DNA of 34,752 nt from CAJBLF01 sp964424505 (GTDB lineage: Bacteria; Patescibacteriota; Gracilibacteria; Absconditabacterales; Absconditicoccaceae). A program made the translations under genes and the position numbers. Each line of letters opens with the position of its first letter. The first letter of the stretch is position 1. Positions 1 through 9,985 of this stretch are shown here, one piece after another. The DNA lies in NCBI GenBank assembly GCA_964424505.1, contig CAYRIQ010000003.1, forward strand, positions 1-34,752. Direction: 5' to 3'. The notes below the pieces were generated by a model. It saw only the letters and a list, made by a program, of their open reading frames with translations. It was not told where the DNA came from and ran no database searches.

Positions 1-918
1 GATTTTCTAAAAATAAAATGACCTATAGAAACCTATCATATATGATTTATTATCTGACCAAGGATCAACGCGGGAGGCAGGATCAAATCACCTTATGACA
101 GTCTCTATGCACTTCTTTATTCGGGAGAGAAACAATTGGTATATCTAGATAATCTTGAACTCATCAACACAGAAAGAAGAAAAATTCAAGAAAATATGTT
201 CAAAGAAGCTGAAGCGATAGTTGATCTAGAAAAAAAGATATTGATAGCATATCATGAAGAATTTCATGAATGAATCGTCGGTATTGTTTCCTGAAGACTC
301 ACAGAAAAATATCATAAACCATCAATGATTATGAAAATCAATCAAGAAAGACAGATAGCGGTAGCTAGTCTGAGATGACCAGAATATTTTAGTGTCATCG
401 ATATGCTCAAAAGCCATGGAGATCTTTTGGAAAGATTTGGTGGACACAAATGTGCTGGATGATTAAGCGTAAAACTAGAGCATCTAGATGTCCTTATCCA
501 AAAATTTAACGAATATTGTGAAGATTGTATCACGGACACTCATCTTATCAAATCCGTCAAAGTAGATACAAAAATATATGAACACGAACGAGATGATGAG
601 GTCTTATCCAATATAGATAAACTCGCACCATTTTGAGAAGGCAATAAAGAACCAGTATTTCTCTTAGAAAATATCAGCATCCAAAAGATAGAAAAAGTAG
701 GAACTAGAGGTAAGTGTCATCTAAAAATCCATGGTACATTTGGCAAGAAAAAAATAGTCGCTATGTTTCGATGAAAAGGAGATGAAGTAGAAGCGTTTAT
801 AGCACGCTATGCCCCACAGAACTGCGTAGGTCACGAAGCACCTGTTTCGTTGATCGGAAAAATCAGAAAAGATACCTTCAATGGATGATTTTATTTGGAA
901 TGAGCAGATATACAATAA
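1..918 (+). CDS. recJ: RecJ single-strand DNA 5'-3' exonuclease, C-terminal part (5' end outside window)
   Basis: RecJ degrades single-stranded DNA 5'-3' in recombination and mismatch repair. The frame is open from base 1 and ends at TAA 916-918 (305 residues), so the N-terminal DHH catalytic half lies upstream of the window. Visible are a GPRINAGGRI segment (residues 19-28), the DHHA1-type HEEFHEGIVGIVSGRL region (about 85-100), the GGHKCAGG motif (about 146-153) and a C-terminal OB-like domain. I read eleven in-frame TGA codons, all at glycine positions such as GPR, HEG and CAGG. A hairpin terminator follows about 70 bases downstream. Family assignment is secure; only the missing 5' end is unknown. 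Confidence 0.93.
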
Positions 919-980
919 GACTTCATCAATTAAAAATATAGTTAGCCTTGTAATTTACTGACTGATTTTTATGCTCACAA

Positions 981-1009
981 AAAAAAGAGTCCTCACGAGA
1001 GGATTTTTG
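981..1009 (+). terminator. Intrinsic terminator after recJ
   Basis: AGTCCTC (988-994) pairs with GAGGATT (999-1005) around a 4-base loop, with an A-run before and a T-run after. It sits between recJ and the next gene and argues against a start at ATG 971, which would lie in front of the hairpin. Confidence 0.75.
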
Positions 1010-1036
1010 TATTATTTAGTCATTAAACCGTTTATC

Positions 1037-1291
1037 ATGCAAGATATCCAAAAAGAGATAGAACAGCTCAAAGAAAGAAACAAACGTGTAGAATCTGATA
1101 AAGCATGGGAAACAAGTATAGCAAGAAAAATAATAATCATGCTACTCACATACATCGTTATTGTAATTTTTTTATATACTGCTAGACTTCCTCAACCATG
1201 GATCAATGCAATTATACCGACAATAGGATTTATGATATCTACACTAGGACTATGAGTATTCAAAACATTACGACTTAAACACAAAAAATAA
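1037..1291 (+). CDS. Small two-TM membrane protein
   Basis: An 84-residue protein read through TGA 1253 (Gly). It has a charged, coiled-coil-prone N-terminus (QKEIEQLKERNKRVESDKAW), then two hydrophobic segments at about residues 32-48 and 54-72, and a basic tail. The architecture resembles the short 2TM proteins with a conserved tryptophan after the second helix; here that position (residue 79) is CGA, read as Trp. ATG 1037 is preferred over ATG 971 because 971 precedes the recJ terminator. Function is unknown. Confidence 0.7.
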
Positions 1292-1331
1292 TCTTTTAAT
1301 CTTAATAATCTTTTAATATTTTAATCAATTC

Positions 1332-1790
1332 ATGAATCAACAAGAAATAAATCAAATCAAAAGCATCATCATAAATATAGAAGAGAGAAAAAAATATATT
1401 CCTTATTTTTCAGATTTAGAAAACAATGAAACATTTGGCCCCATCTTTAAAGATAGTACATCAGAACAAAAAATAGAGATTCAGACAATTATAAACCAAT
1501 ATATTACAGAAAAAATAGAAAGCATGACCAAAACAAAATGATGACAACTTTTCAAAAGATTTTTTGAAGCATATAACGAATTATTTTGGCAATTTAGGAT
1601 ACTCAATGAACAAGAAAACAATACAAATGATTTCCAAAAAACTGGTAAACAAGTCGAACAAGAGATGTTTAAGCTCGAAGGAATATTGACTGAAAAAATG
1701 CTTAAACAAGAAAAATGACTCGATAAGGTGATCGACTCATTTTATAACATAGTATACACATTTTTTCCTAGATATAATCTTATAGATTAA
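1332..1790 (+). CDS. Hypothetical protein, helical
   Basis: A 152-residue protein that reads through TGA codons at about residues 70 and 129. It is rich in Lys, Glu, Asn and Ile, has no signal peptide or membrane segment, and is probably mostly alpha-helical. It starts 40 bases after the small membrane protein and may be co-transcribed with it. It converges on the AlaRS N-half gene with only 4 bases between the stop codons. I do not recognise the family. Confidence 0.65.
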
Positions 1791-1794
1791 ACAC

Positions 1795-3375
1795 TTAAGA
1801 AACGAAATGGAGAAAAATTCAATTATATTTCTGAACATGCACAACGTTTAGCTGGCTTCAATCATCCAAAATTACTATTCACTTATCTCATATTTGACCA
1901 CCACTTTCTGCATAAAAGGGAGTACAATCAAAAATAAGGATTCTCTGTCATCATACTTCAAAATCCTTCAACAATTTCATTGTATCAGTTGCCATATTTT
2001 CATATCAAACAAACAATGTAGGTGGTAGTCATTGAAGATATGTTGACCAGTCAATGCCTTGCTTAAACATATCTTTGGATCATGCACGAGATCTTTCTTG
2101 TTGTGCTACCATCTCTTGTTCAAATCATACCATATCAACATTCAATCCTTGTTCTTCAAGTATTTCTTTAGTCAACTCTAGAGGAAAACCAAACGTATCA
2201 TACAATGTAAACAAATCTTTACCTAAAATATTTTTTGTGGCAGATCACTTAATAAGTTCATCAAGCATTTTTTGTCCATGAGAAATGGTTTTTTGAAATT
2301 GATGAGTTTCTTTGATTAGAATAGCACTAATAACTTTAATATCAGTATGCACTCCCATCATATCATCAATAAGTTTTACAACATTGTTGATAAAATCATC
2401 GAAAATATGTTTAGATACGGGATTCAATAGCATAAAATTATAATACATTCTTCTAATCAATCTTCTCAAAACATATCATCTTCACTCATTGGAAGGGACA
2501 ATATCATTGAATATCAAAAAAAATGCTGTTCTACTATGATCTGCTATAATTCTACATCTTCTTTCATGTCAGATATAAGAGACATCAAGTACTTTTTCTA
2601 TTAAAGCAATAATAGGAGCAAAAATATCAGTATCAAACACAGTCTCTTTTTCTTGCAATACTTTAGACATCCTTTCAAATCCCATTCATGTATCAACATT
2701 TTTATTTTTTAATTTTATTAACTGACCTTTATCATCACGATAAAACTCCATAAACACATTATTCCATATTTCCAATCGATGTGATTCGTCAGTTTTTGGA
2801 TTAGAACCTTCGGGAGGAAATTGAGTAGTTCCTACCCAATAAAATATTTCTGTATCTGGGCCACAAGGTCAAATAAGTCCTGGACTTCGTCGATTATTAG
2901 ATGCTGGCATATAAGCAATTTTATCTTCAGATATACCTATACTTTTCCAATATCAAGCAGTTTCATTATCTTTTGGTGCATCTTTATCTCATTCAAAAAC
3001 CGTCACTGCCAATTTTTTTGGATCAAAACCGAGAATATCAATAAGAAATTCCCAACTTCGTTGAACTGCTTCTTTTTTAAAATAATCACCAAGTGATCGA
3101 TTGCCCATCATCTCAAAAAAAGTACAATGACTTGAATCACCTACCTCATCTATATCTACCGTTCTAATACATTTTTGTATATTAAACAATCTTGTACCCA
3201 AGGGATGCTCTTTACCAGAAAGATAAGGAATAAGCTGTTGCATCCCTGCAATAGTAAACATTGCAGTACTTTCTGTACCTCAAACCAAAGAATGCTCTGG
3301 TAAATAAACATGTGATTTGGACAATCGAAATGTATTTCGACACAATCTAAGTTCTTTTGATGACATATGTTTCAT
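1795..3375 (-). CDS. alaS (N-half): Alanyl-tRNA synthetase, N-terminal half (aminoacylation part of a split AlaRS)
   Basis: Class II synthetase part that activates alanine and charges tRNA-Ala. It is 526 residues against about 870 for intact AlaRS. The catalytic core is complete: N-terminal helix ending KSH (about 20-22), AGMQQLIPYLSG, GNWSLGDYF (W93 is CGA), NWWSPG (162-163 are CGA CGA) and GPCGPDTE. The RIIADHSRTA and YVLRRLIRR segments of the tRNA-recognition part follow. FYAESGGQIGDKG (from about residue 485) opens the beta-barrel, and the protein ends shortly after, at a position equivalent to the barrel's His-Phe-Val segment, with TAA. The HxxxH editing core and C-Ala domain are absent here but encoded at 20384-21298. 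ATG 3375 has AAGG about 8 bases upstream. It is the last gene of the minus-strand operon. Confidence 0.93.
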
Positions 3376-3403
3376 AAATATAACCTTATATACTAAACAA
3401 CAT

Positions 3404-5455
3404 TTAATTTAACTGTTTCAAAACTTTATTGTCTTTAATACTATCAATAAAATCATATAAAGCTATTTTATTGACTCAATCATTAGTCAAAATATACATT
3501 TCTGGTCTATTTGCTGTAGGATCAGGAATATCAATATCAAGGACTTTCGCAGTAGTCCCTAAATCAAATTTAAACATAAATACATAATAAAGCCCATAAG
3601 AAGATTGATCTGCACTTTTGACTGGACGCGATTCATAAATCGTAAATGTCTGATTGATTCTATCAAATAAATACACATATTTTGAGTTTACAGAACTAAT
3701 CACTTTCACATCATTTGAATATTGTAACGTCTTTTTATCTCATCAAAGCAAAGAAACCTCACGAACATCAAGAGTAAATGAAGTGGGTGGATTTCTTCGG
3801 AATTGATAAAGTTTTCCTTGGTTCCACGCCAAGAAAGATCAATCAATAGCAAAGTTTGCAAATCAAGATCAAAAAGAAAATCAAGACATATTAGCAGACA
3901 GATAATATTTTTGTCCTCATTGATAGATAGTTTGTGATCACAGTGTATTACGATATCTAGTAACCAATGTAGTGTTGCCTACTGAGCTTACATTGTTTTC
4001 AAAGACATAAAGATTTGCTTTTCCATAGGTAACTATACCAGCAATATTTTTTGAAAAAGGTTGTGTATCAGTAGTAGTCACGGGCTGAGCTCATTCTTTA
4101 TTGATAGAATATATCATAGCAGAATTAGTAAAACAATATAGTCAATCTTTTAAAAGATTAAGATTACATCATTGTATAACGTCAGTACTTGAAGGGAAAT
4201 TATAGGTAATCAAAGATCCTCTAATAGTATCATCCAATGCACCAACCAATGAAGCTTTTGTCCCAGCAACAATCATATTTCTCCATACATGAATCGATTG
4301 AGCAACACCTAATTGTGATACTTCTGAAGGATTAAACGTCAATATTTTCGTTTTTTTACCCAACGTAGCATCATCAAATTTAGTCATACTACTGACATAA
4401 ACGATATTAAATCATTTATAATATTCTGACTGTAACAATTTTCTAAATTGAGCTACATCTTCAAGCCACCTTCCTTTACTTTGTAAGGTATCAAGCTTAC
4501 TAAGAATTTCATTGTATTTGATTGATTTTTCTTCCGATGTGGGATCCATTCATTGAAACATAAAAAGGTCTTTTTTGATGTCCTCTATAGTAAGATCTAC
4601 CGTTACTCCATCAGACGTAACAAAAGTATCTATATTTGATTTTAATACTTGAGACAATAAATTGATAACCATAAACAATATAACAATACTCAAAACACCT
4701 ACTGTTGCTTGATATTTATTTTTAAATAAAAGTTGTTTAATCTTTCAAAAAAACATAGTATTGTTAATTGTTTTAGAAAAATGTTCATGGGATTTTATTT
4801 GTGCTCCCGTAATGAGATAATGAAAAATAAATCAAAACGCTTTTTTATCCATCCTCGCATGAAGAATCTCCTGAAAAAAATTGATCAGATGGATATCTTC
4901 CGATCTCAATACACTCTCCATTTCTTTAAAATCACTTGTATCAAATACATCAGAGATTTTTGTTCATACATATACTATTTGATCACTATTTTCTATATCT
5001 CACTCTACAAAATCAGAAAACAAATCTATTTTTCATGTATCATTGAGCGAATTAGTCAATGAGTAATAAAGTTTTTCATCTCTAAAAATCATAACACTTA
5101 CATCACCAATCATAGATAACATGAGGATATCTTCCACTACCAATTGGATATATCATTTGATACTAAAAAAATCCACATCACGGACTCTATCTGAAAAAGC
5201 CTTAAGTTTAATATTTAAATTTTGTAATGCTATTTCAAATTGATGTTTTATCTCATCAATATCAGAATTTTCGCTATTTACTGCATCCTTCAATTCTGCC
5301 ATAAAATCCTGTAGTAAATCTTTTTGAAAATCCAAAAATTTATCTGACTGGAATCCGACCATCATTTTTATTTTAATACCATTTTGCAATTCTTCGACAA
5401 AATTTAAGACATGATCTTCTGTAAGATACAGAAATTTTTTTTCTTTAAGATGCAT
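3404..5455 (-). CDS. Large single-TM protein with C-terminal propeller-like region
   Basis: About 683 residues with many TGA-coded glycines. The N-terminal ~240 residues look cytosolic and alternate hydrophobic strands with acidic loops (DRVRDVDFFSIKG, then MIGDVSVMIFRDEKLYYS), loosely like a PP2C-type phosphatase fold, which I could not confirm. One TM segment (VGVLSIVILFMVINLL) lies at about residues 245-265. The rest resembles repeated beta-sheet blades (LYCFTNSAMIYSINKEG, KLYQFRR, KYVYLFDRINQTFTIYES), suggesting an extracytoplasmic propeller-like sensor domain. ATG 5455 is used; in-frame TTG 5473 is an alternative and a TAG lies just upstream. It sits 28 bases before the AlaRS N-half and 64 bases after wecG. 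Confidence 0.7.
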
Positions 5456-5519
5456 CAAGTGGACATAAAACAATAAAAAATCAAAAAGATTAGAGAACTA
5501 CTTTGATGTGTATACATAT

Positions 5520-6362
5520 TTACTCTTTTTTCAATATCAAATATGAGAAAATATACTTTAAAATAGCCAAAGAATGTAATGTTTTTTTTATTTGTCTTCT
5601 AGGGGTTGCAATAAGTCTTCGCAACCATTCGAGTTTTATGCTTCTTATACATTTTGGTGCTCTTTTTTGATCACCCACCCAAAAATCAAAGGTACCTCAC
5701 TGATTCATCACAAGAAGTTTATGTTTACGAATACGATCTTTATTAGCAAAACTCCAAATTTCCTGAATCGGATAATCAGGCGTTGTCCTAGCGATCAACA
5801 AAATATTTATAGCATTGTTGTTTCATTGTAGTGCACATTCCAGTTTATACCAATCTAAATTGGTATATCCATCCTGAGCATATACAACGCTATATCATTG
5901 TGATAATAACAATTTTTTTGTCTTTTCCAAAAGATGAGGATACGTTCAATAGAGAATGATATTCATTACTTTATTTGGATAATGTTCTTTGATATATGAA
6001 AGAAAATAAGGACAAAAATCAGTTCAATTGAGATTTTTTAGTCGTTTGTTTCTTGAAAGAAAATAAAAAAGTTGTAAAGCAATCCCATCAGGCAATACAA
6101 GATCAGCGTCAAAAATGGCGTTCTGATAAGTTTTATATATATATTGAATATCTATACTTTTATAATCAGCAAGTAATGCTTCACAAAAATACGGTAGAGC
6201 ATCATCAGCTTTATGATAAGAAAACAATTGTTTCCCGGAAATATTTGCAAAATAAAGATAATGCACGATACAAAACCCCTGCTGATCATAGCGTGAAAAA
6301 ATACGTTGACAAGCTTGTTCCTTATTTCATTGAAATAAAGTATTGAGGATCTTTTTGTACAT
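5520..6362 (-). CDS. WecG/TagA/CpsF family glycosyltransferase
   Basis: A 280-residue glycosyltransferase of the family that moves an N-acetylhexosamine from a UDP-sugar to an undecaprenyl-linked acceptor (ManNAc transferase in teichoic acid or ECA synthesis). The diagnostic ADLVLPDGIAL motif lies in the first half. The C-terminal part has GTFDFWVGDQKRAP and LEWLWRLIATPRR; the W before RLI is CGA and fits the family's LEWL-aromatic-RL pattern. The usual GVGG-type glycine is supplied by TGA. ATG 6362 follows the amidase/SpoIID stop by 52 bases, so the two are probably co-transcribed. It likely builds a cell-surface glycan; the actual sugar cannot be told from sequence. Confidence 0.87.
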
Positions 6363-6414
6363 AATAAACGTATGAGAGAATGTAAAGCTACACCCATTAA
6401 ACGATGATATAGTA

Positions 6415-8634
6415 TTATTTTATTGTCTCTAAAGTCACACCAGGATAATAATATTGCAATATTTGTTTTGTAGTCCATCATTGCTGTTCTGCAAGATATT
6501 GAGCTCATTTACCACTAAGTCATACACCGTGACCATTAAAATCAAAACATGCTCCAAAATCCAATTGAGACTTAAGATATGGCGTATCATTCCATCACCA
6601 TTTTTCTTTTGCAGACCAAGTGAATCAAGCAGAACAGCTAAAATACGGCAAAATAGGCACATAACCATCATACATAACGACAGTGTTTTTTATATTTGAC
6701 AACAAATTTACTGACACTTTTGAAGTTTTTTCTCGACCAGCTCCTACATATTTTTGAAACATATCGGGATTGTCTATAGCCTGATAACTTGAACCTGCAG
6801 GAATAGAAGGATGTATATTTTTTCCATTGAGATAAAATAAAGTATACATTTTGGCAATCAATAAAATTGCCGTTTGTTTTTCAATATTGTCCGCATCACT
6901 CGTTTCAGCGATCCCCTTCATATAATTATCAAACGATGTGGTATTGAGCACTACTGCTTGGCTGACAAACTTTCCTGTAGCGAGGTTTTTTATCGTATCT
7001 TTTTTCCAAATTAAAGATCATCTGAATACATTCCACGAAATACCTGCATAAGATTTTCTTGTATAGTTAACGACACGAACCAATTGATTATCCGACGATG
7101 AGATATCAAGTGTTTGGACAATAAGTGGATTTTCAAACTCAGGAAGTCTAAGATAGACAAAACCATTACTTGTTTCTACAACAGGAGCAATTCCCGTGTA
7201 CAATTTTCCATCAGCAAGAATACGACATCACCCATCACAAGAAAGTTCATAATTGGAATAGTTGGTACTGAGTTCGTATAACAATATAGTAAGAGGAGAA
7301 GCAATCAAAGAAGAAATATCAGATAAAAATATTTTTGAAGTTATTTTATTGAATGATTGAGAAGAAGCGGAAAGTGATTTTTGCATCATATAATCTTTTT
7401 TAAGGCGTTGAGAAATACTTGAAAAATCTTCTTGCCAGATAAGATTCATAGAAAATATTTGAGTACCAGATGATGTATTTGCATAAATGGTTTTTATCCC
7501 ACTTACTCATTTTTTAGTCAACGTAATAGATAATTCATTATTTTTGGAACTACAAGATCATATACTAATGGTTGCATCGGTAGTTGTACATGATGTTACT
7601 CATTTCCATCTAATAGGAAGCTGAAAAGTGTCTGTAGTTTTATCAGAATAATACCATCAAGCAATAACTGGTCAGGAAGGTTTTTTTGGAGAAGTGACTA
7701 CAATTGGCTTTTTAACTGAGCTAATCACTGAGCTAACCAGCGAAGAAACAGTAAGATTTTTACTAATTTTGTCTCTAATATCTGGTAAAAGAGTATACAG
7801 ATTAGTACCTGGACAAGAAGTACTCCCTGCATCTTTATGTCCAGCTACCGTATAGTTTTGATAAGTATCAAGGTAAGGTGGTTCAGTAGCAGCCTTGAAA
7901 TAACTAACTGTAGCTTTAGGATTGATAGCATATTTTTTTGCTAATGCTGTAGTAAGTGCAAGCAAAGATTTAAGTGACTTATCTGTAGGGACATTGACAT
8001 TAAAATTCCCCATCAAAGAAACACCTACACTGGGCGTATTATTTCGACTTACATGTGCTCATACCGTTCAAGCACCTCCTGCTCTCCCCTCATAAATATT
8101 TCCAAATGGATCAATCACAAAATTATACCCTATATCTCACCATCACTTTGTCAGTGTATGATATTTATAAATAGCTTGAAGCTCTTTGATAACAGCTCAA
8201 GTTCATCACGTAAGCAGTGAAGTATTGTCAGCTGCAGTATGATGAATAATGATTTTAGATTTATTTTTGTGGATACCTTCTGGTCGTTTAAGGTAATTAC
8301 CACTTGACGTCTCACGATATTCATCGACTATTTGCTCATTTGGAGTTTTTTCAAGTAAAAAATCTGTAGCCATTTGCCCTTCATATTCTTGCCTTTGCAC
8401 ATCAAAAAATTTTTCTGTATCTGTCTCCATAAGCTGATTGAGCTCAGCTTCTTTTTGTTGCTGACGAACTTTATCTCTCTGTGTTTTGGATGTAGTTGTA
8501 TACCTCCACGCTTCATTAGCTCACCATTGCGCACGAGTAATGATAGTTACTCAAGGCAAACTTCGCGATGCCGCAGATACGAGAGAAAAAAATCCACCCA
8601 ATAAAAACATCCCTATCACTATTTTTTTATACAT
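6415..8634 (-). CDS. Secreted PGRP/amidase-2 plus SpoIID-like peptidoglycan hydrolase fusion
   Basis: A 739-residue exported protein. The signal peptide is residues 1-22 (MYKKIVIGMFLLGGFFSLVSA, likely cleaved after VSA). Residues about 28-300 are a PGRP/amidase_2 domain: ITRAQWGANEAW, a SKIIIHHTAA zinc-ligand segment, YNFVIDPFGNIYEGRAGGA and AGHKDAGSTSCPG (second His and Cys). A Ser/Thr-rich linker and an Ig-like stretch follow, then a SpoIID/LytB-type region ending FSCSAGFTWS and GHGVGLSGKGAQYLA. This pairs stem-peptide amidase with SpoIID-type glycan cleavage in one chain. ATG 8634 starts the minus-strand operon, divergent from the dnaE-PHP gene. TGA encodes many glycines, including QWG and GHGVG neighbours. 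Confidence 0.88.
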
Positions 8635-8805
8635 TTCAAATATCACAAAAATAAAGCCAAAAAATGGTAAGAAACTTATACAAAAAACCTCTGTTTTTTC
8701 AATAACAAAATATGTCTTATCATTTATGGTTGAAACCTATACCCAAAAAATTACTCTCTATCAACGGATATTCAACAATTTTATCTCTATAAACCGACAA
8801 TTATA

Positions 8806-9874
8806 ATGAGTTTTACTCATCTTCACGGTCATAGTACGTTTTCTTTTCTTGAAGCAATAGGAAAACCCTCAGATATCATCAATAAAGCTAAAGAACTATG
8901 AATGGATGCTATCGCCATCACCGATTATAACGGCATGTATGGGATAGTAAAATTTTATCAAACAGCAAAAGACAACAATATCAAACCTATAATAGGAGTA
9001 GAACTATGATTTGTCCTAGATATAGATTCACAGATACCAGAACAGCAAATAGGAAATATAGTCATCATAGCAAAAAACAAAGAAGGATATCAAAGCCTTA
9101 TGGAGTTAACATCATTTGCAAATAAAGAAGGGATAAAAGGCAAACCAAAAATAGATATCAAAGCGTTAAAAGAGTTCTGAAAAGAAATTATTTGTTTCTT
9201 TGGATGAGTAAATTCACGAATTGGAAAAATGGTAGCACTTGATGAAAAAGAAAGTAAAATGACAGAAATCATCCATCTCATCCAAGATATTATAGGAAAA
9301 GATAATCTCTATGGAGAAATCATAGCACAGGACTATACAGAGACAACAGAACATAAAAAAACAAATGACATCATCATGCAAATAGCTGAAAAAGANNNNN
9401 NNNNNAGTCGGCGGTCGGCTTGCCAGGGCGGACTCCAGGGATGAAGCCACCGTATTTTTTGAGGTCGTCGGCGATCTGGACGGGTTGGAATTGGGTAGCC
9501 ACCCAGAAATAGCTGAAAAAGAAAATATACACTGTGTAGTCAACAATAACTATTGTTACCCTAATCAAAAAGAAAAACAAGCTCGAGAAGTAGCACTTGC
9601 TATCAAAGATGGTCTCAAAATATATGATGAAACAAGAAGAAAACCCAAGGGACAATTTCACATTATGAGCGAAACAGAAATTAGGACTATTTTGGAAAAC
9701 AATGGATATGACAAAAAAACAATAAATCAACTGATTGAAACCAACGAGACAATTGCTCATCAAATAGATGTAAAAATCGACCTCAACCAGTCACTCTTTC
9801 CAAACTACGAAACCCCAGAAGACATAAAACAATTATATAACGAGCAAAAAGATTGATTGGTAACTCCACAATAG
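8806..9874 (+). CDS. dnaE (PHP part): DnaE-type DNA polymerase III alpha, PHP-domain portion only (interrupted by an assembly gap)
   Basis: It begins at ATG 8806 with the PHP hallmark HLHGHSTFSFLEA, then AITDYNGMYG and PIIGVELG, as at the N-terminus of DnaE. After the gap it continues with IAEKENIHCVVNNN, matching the PHP end (usually VATNDVHY), then GQFHIMSETEI. It stops at TAG 9872-9874 just after EDIKQLYNEQKDGL, where DnaE normally enters the polymerase domain. The sequence AAATAGCTGAAAAAGA occurs on both sides of the gap (9380-9395 and 9507-9522). Removing one copy and the insert restores a continuous frame of about 313 residues, against about 1100 for full DnaE. Palm, fingers and the rest are not in the window. 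It is a split gene, a truncation, or an effect of misassembly. Confidence 0.8.
9396..9405. other. Assembly gap (10 N) inside the dnaE-PHP gene
   Basis: A run of ten N, a scaffolding placeholder. The flanking 16-base duplication indicates that the true gap is probably negative in length (overlapping contig ends). Confidence 0.95.
9406..9506 (-). other. Foreign secY fragment inserted by misassembly
   Basis: About 100 GC-rich bases in an AT-rich contig. The reverse strand reads, in the standard code, QIADDLKKYGGFIPGVRPG followed by KPTAD, the highly conserved SecY translocase loop. It has no link to DnaE, ends exactly where the duplicated dnaE sequence resumes, and its base composition does not match the host. 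I read it as a scrap from another organism joined at the scaffold gap. Confidence 0.88.
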
Positions 9875-9910
9875 ACAAAATAACACAATACAAATCTACC
9901 TAAATTCTGA

Positions 9911-9940
9911 TTGACTTTTCTATGTTTTTCTTTATAAAAT
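9911..9940 (+). promoter_or_regulatory. Possible sigma70-type promoter before the T9SS-type gene
   Basis: TTGACT (9911-9916) is followed after 16 bases by TATAAA (9933-9938), or after 18 by TAAAAT (9935-9940), about 45 bases before ATG 9986. This is unlike the usual Bacteroidetes promoter (TTG, then TAnnTTTG). In so AT-rich a region a chance match is possible. Confidence 0.35.
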
Positions 9941-9985
9941 AAGCAAGTAAACAAAAAAAATAAATATAAACAAATACCAAAAAAA

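Noticed and set aside
971..1036. ATG 971 as start of the small 2-TM protein
   Set aside because: The added residues are encoded by the recJ terminator hairpin.
8328..8534. Minus-strand frame of 68 residues overlapping the amidase/SpoIID gene
   Set aside because: It is a shadow in another frame: with TGA read as Gly, the amidase frame runs through this stretch with conserved motifs, while this frame has none.
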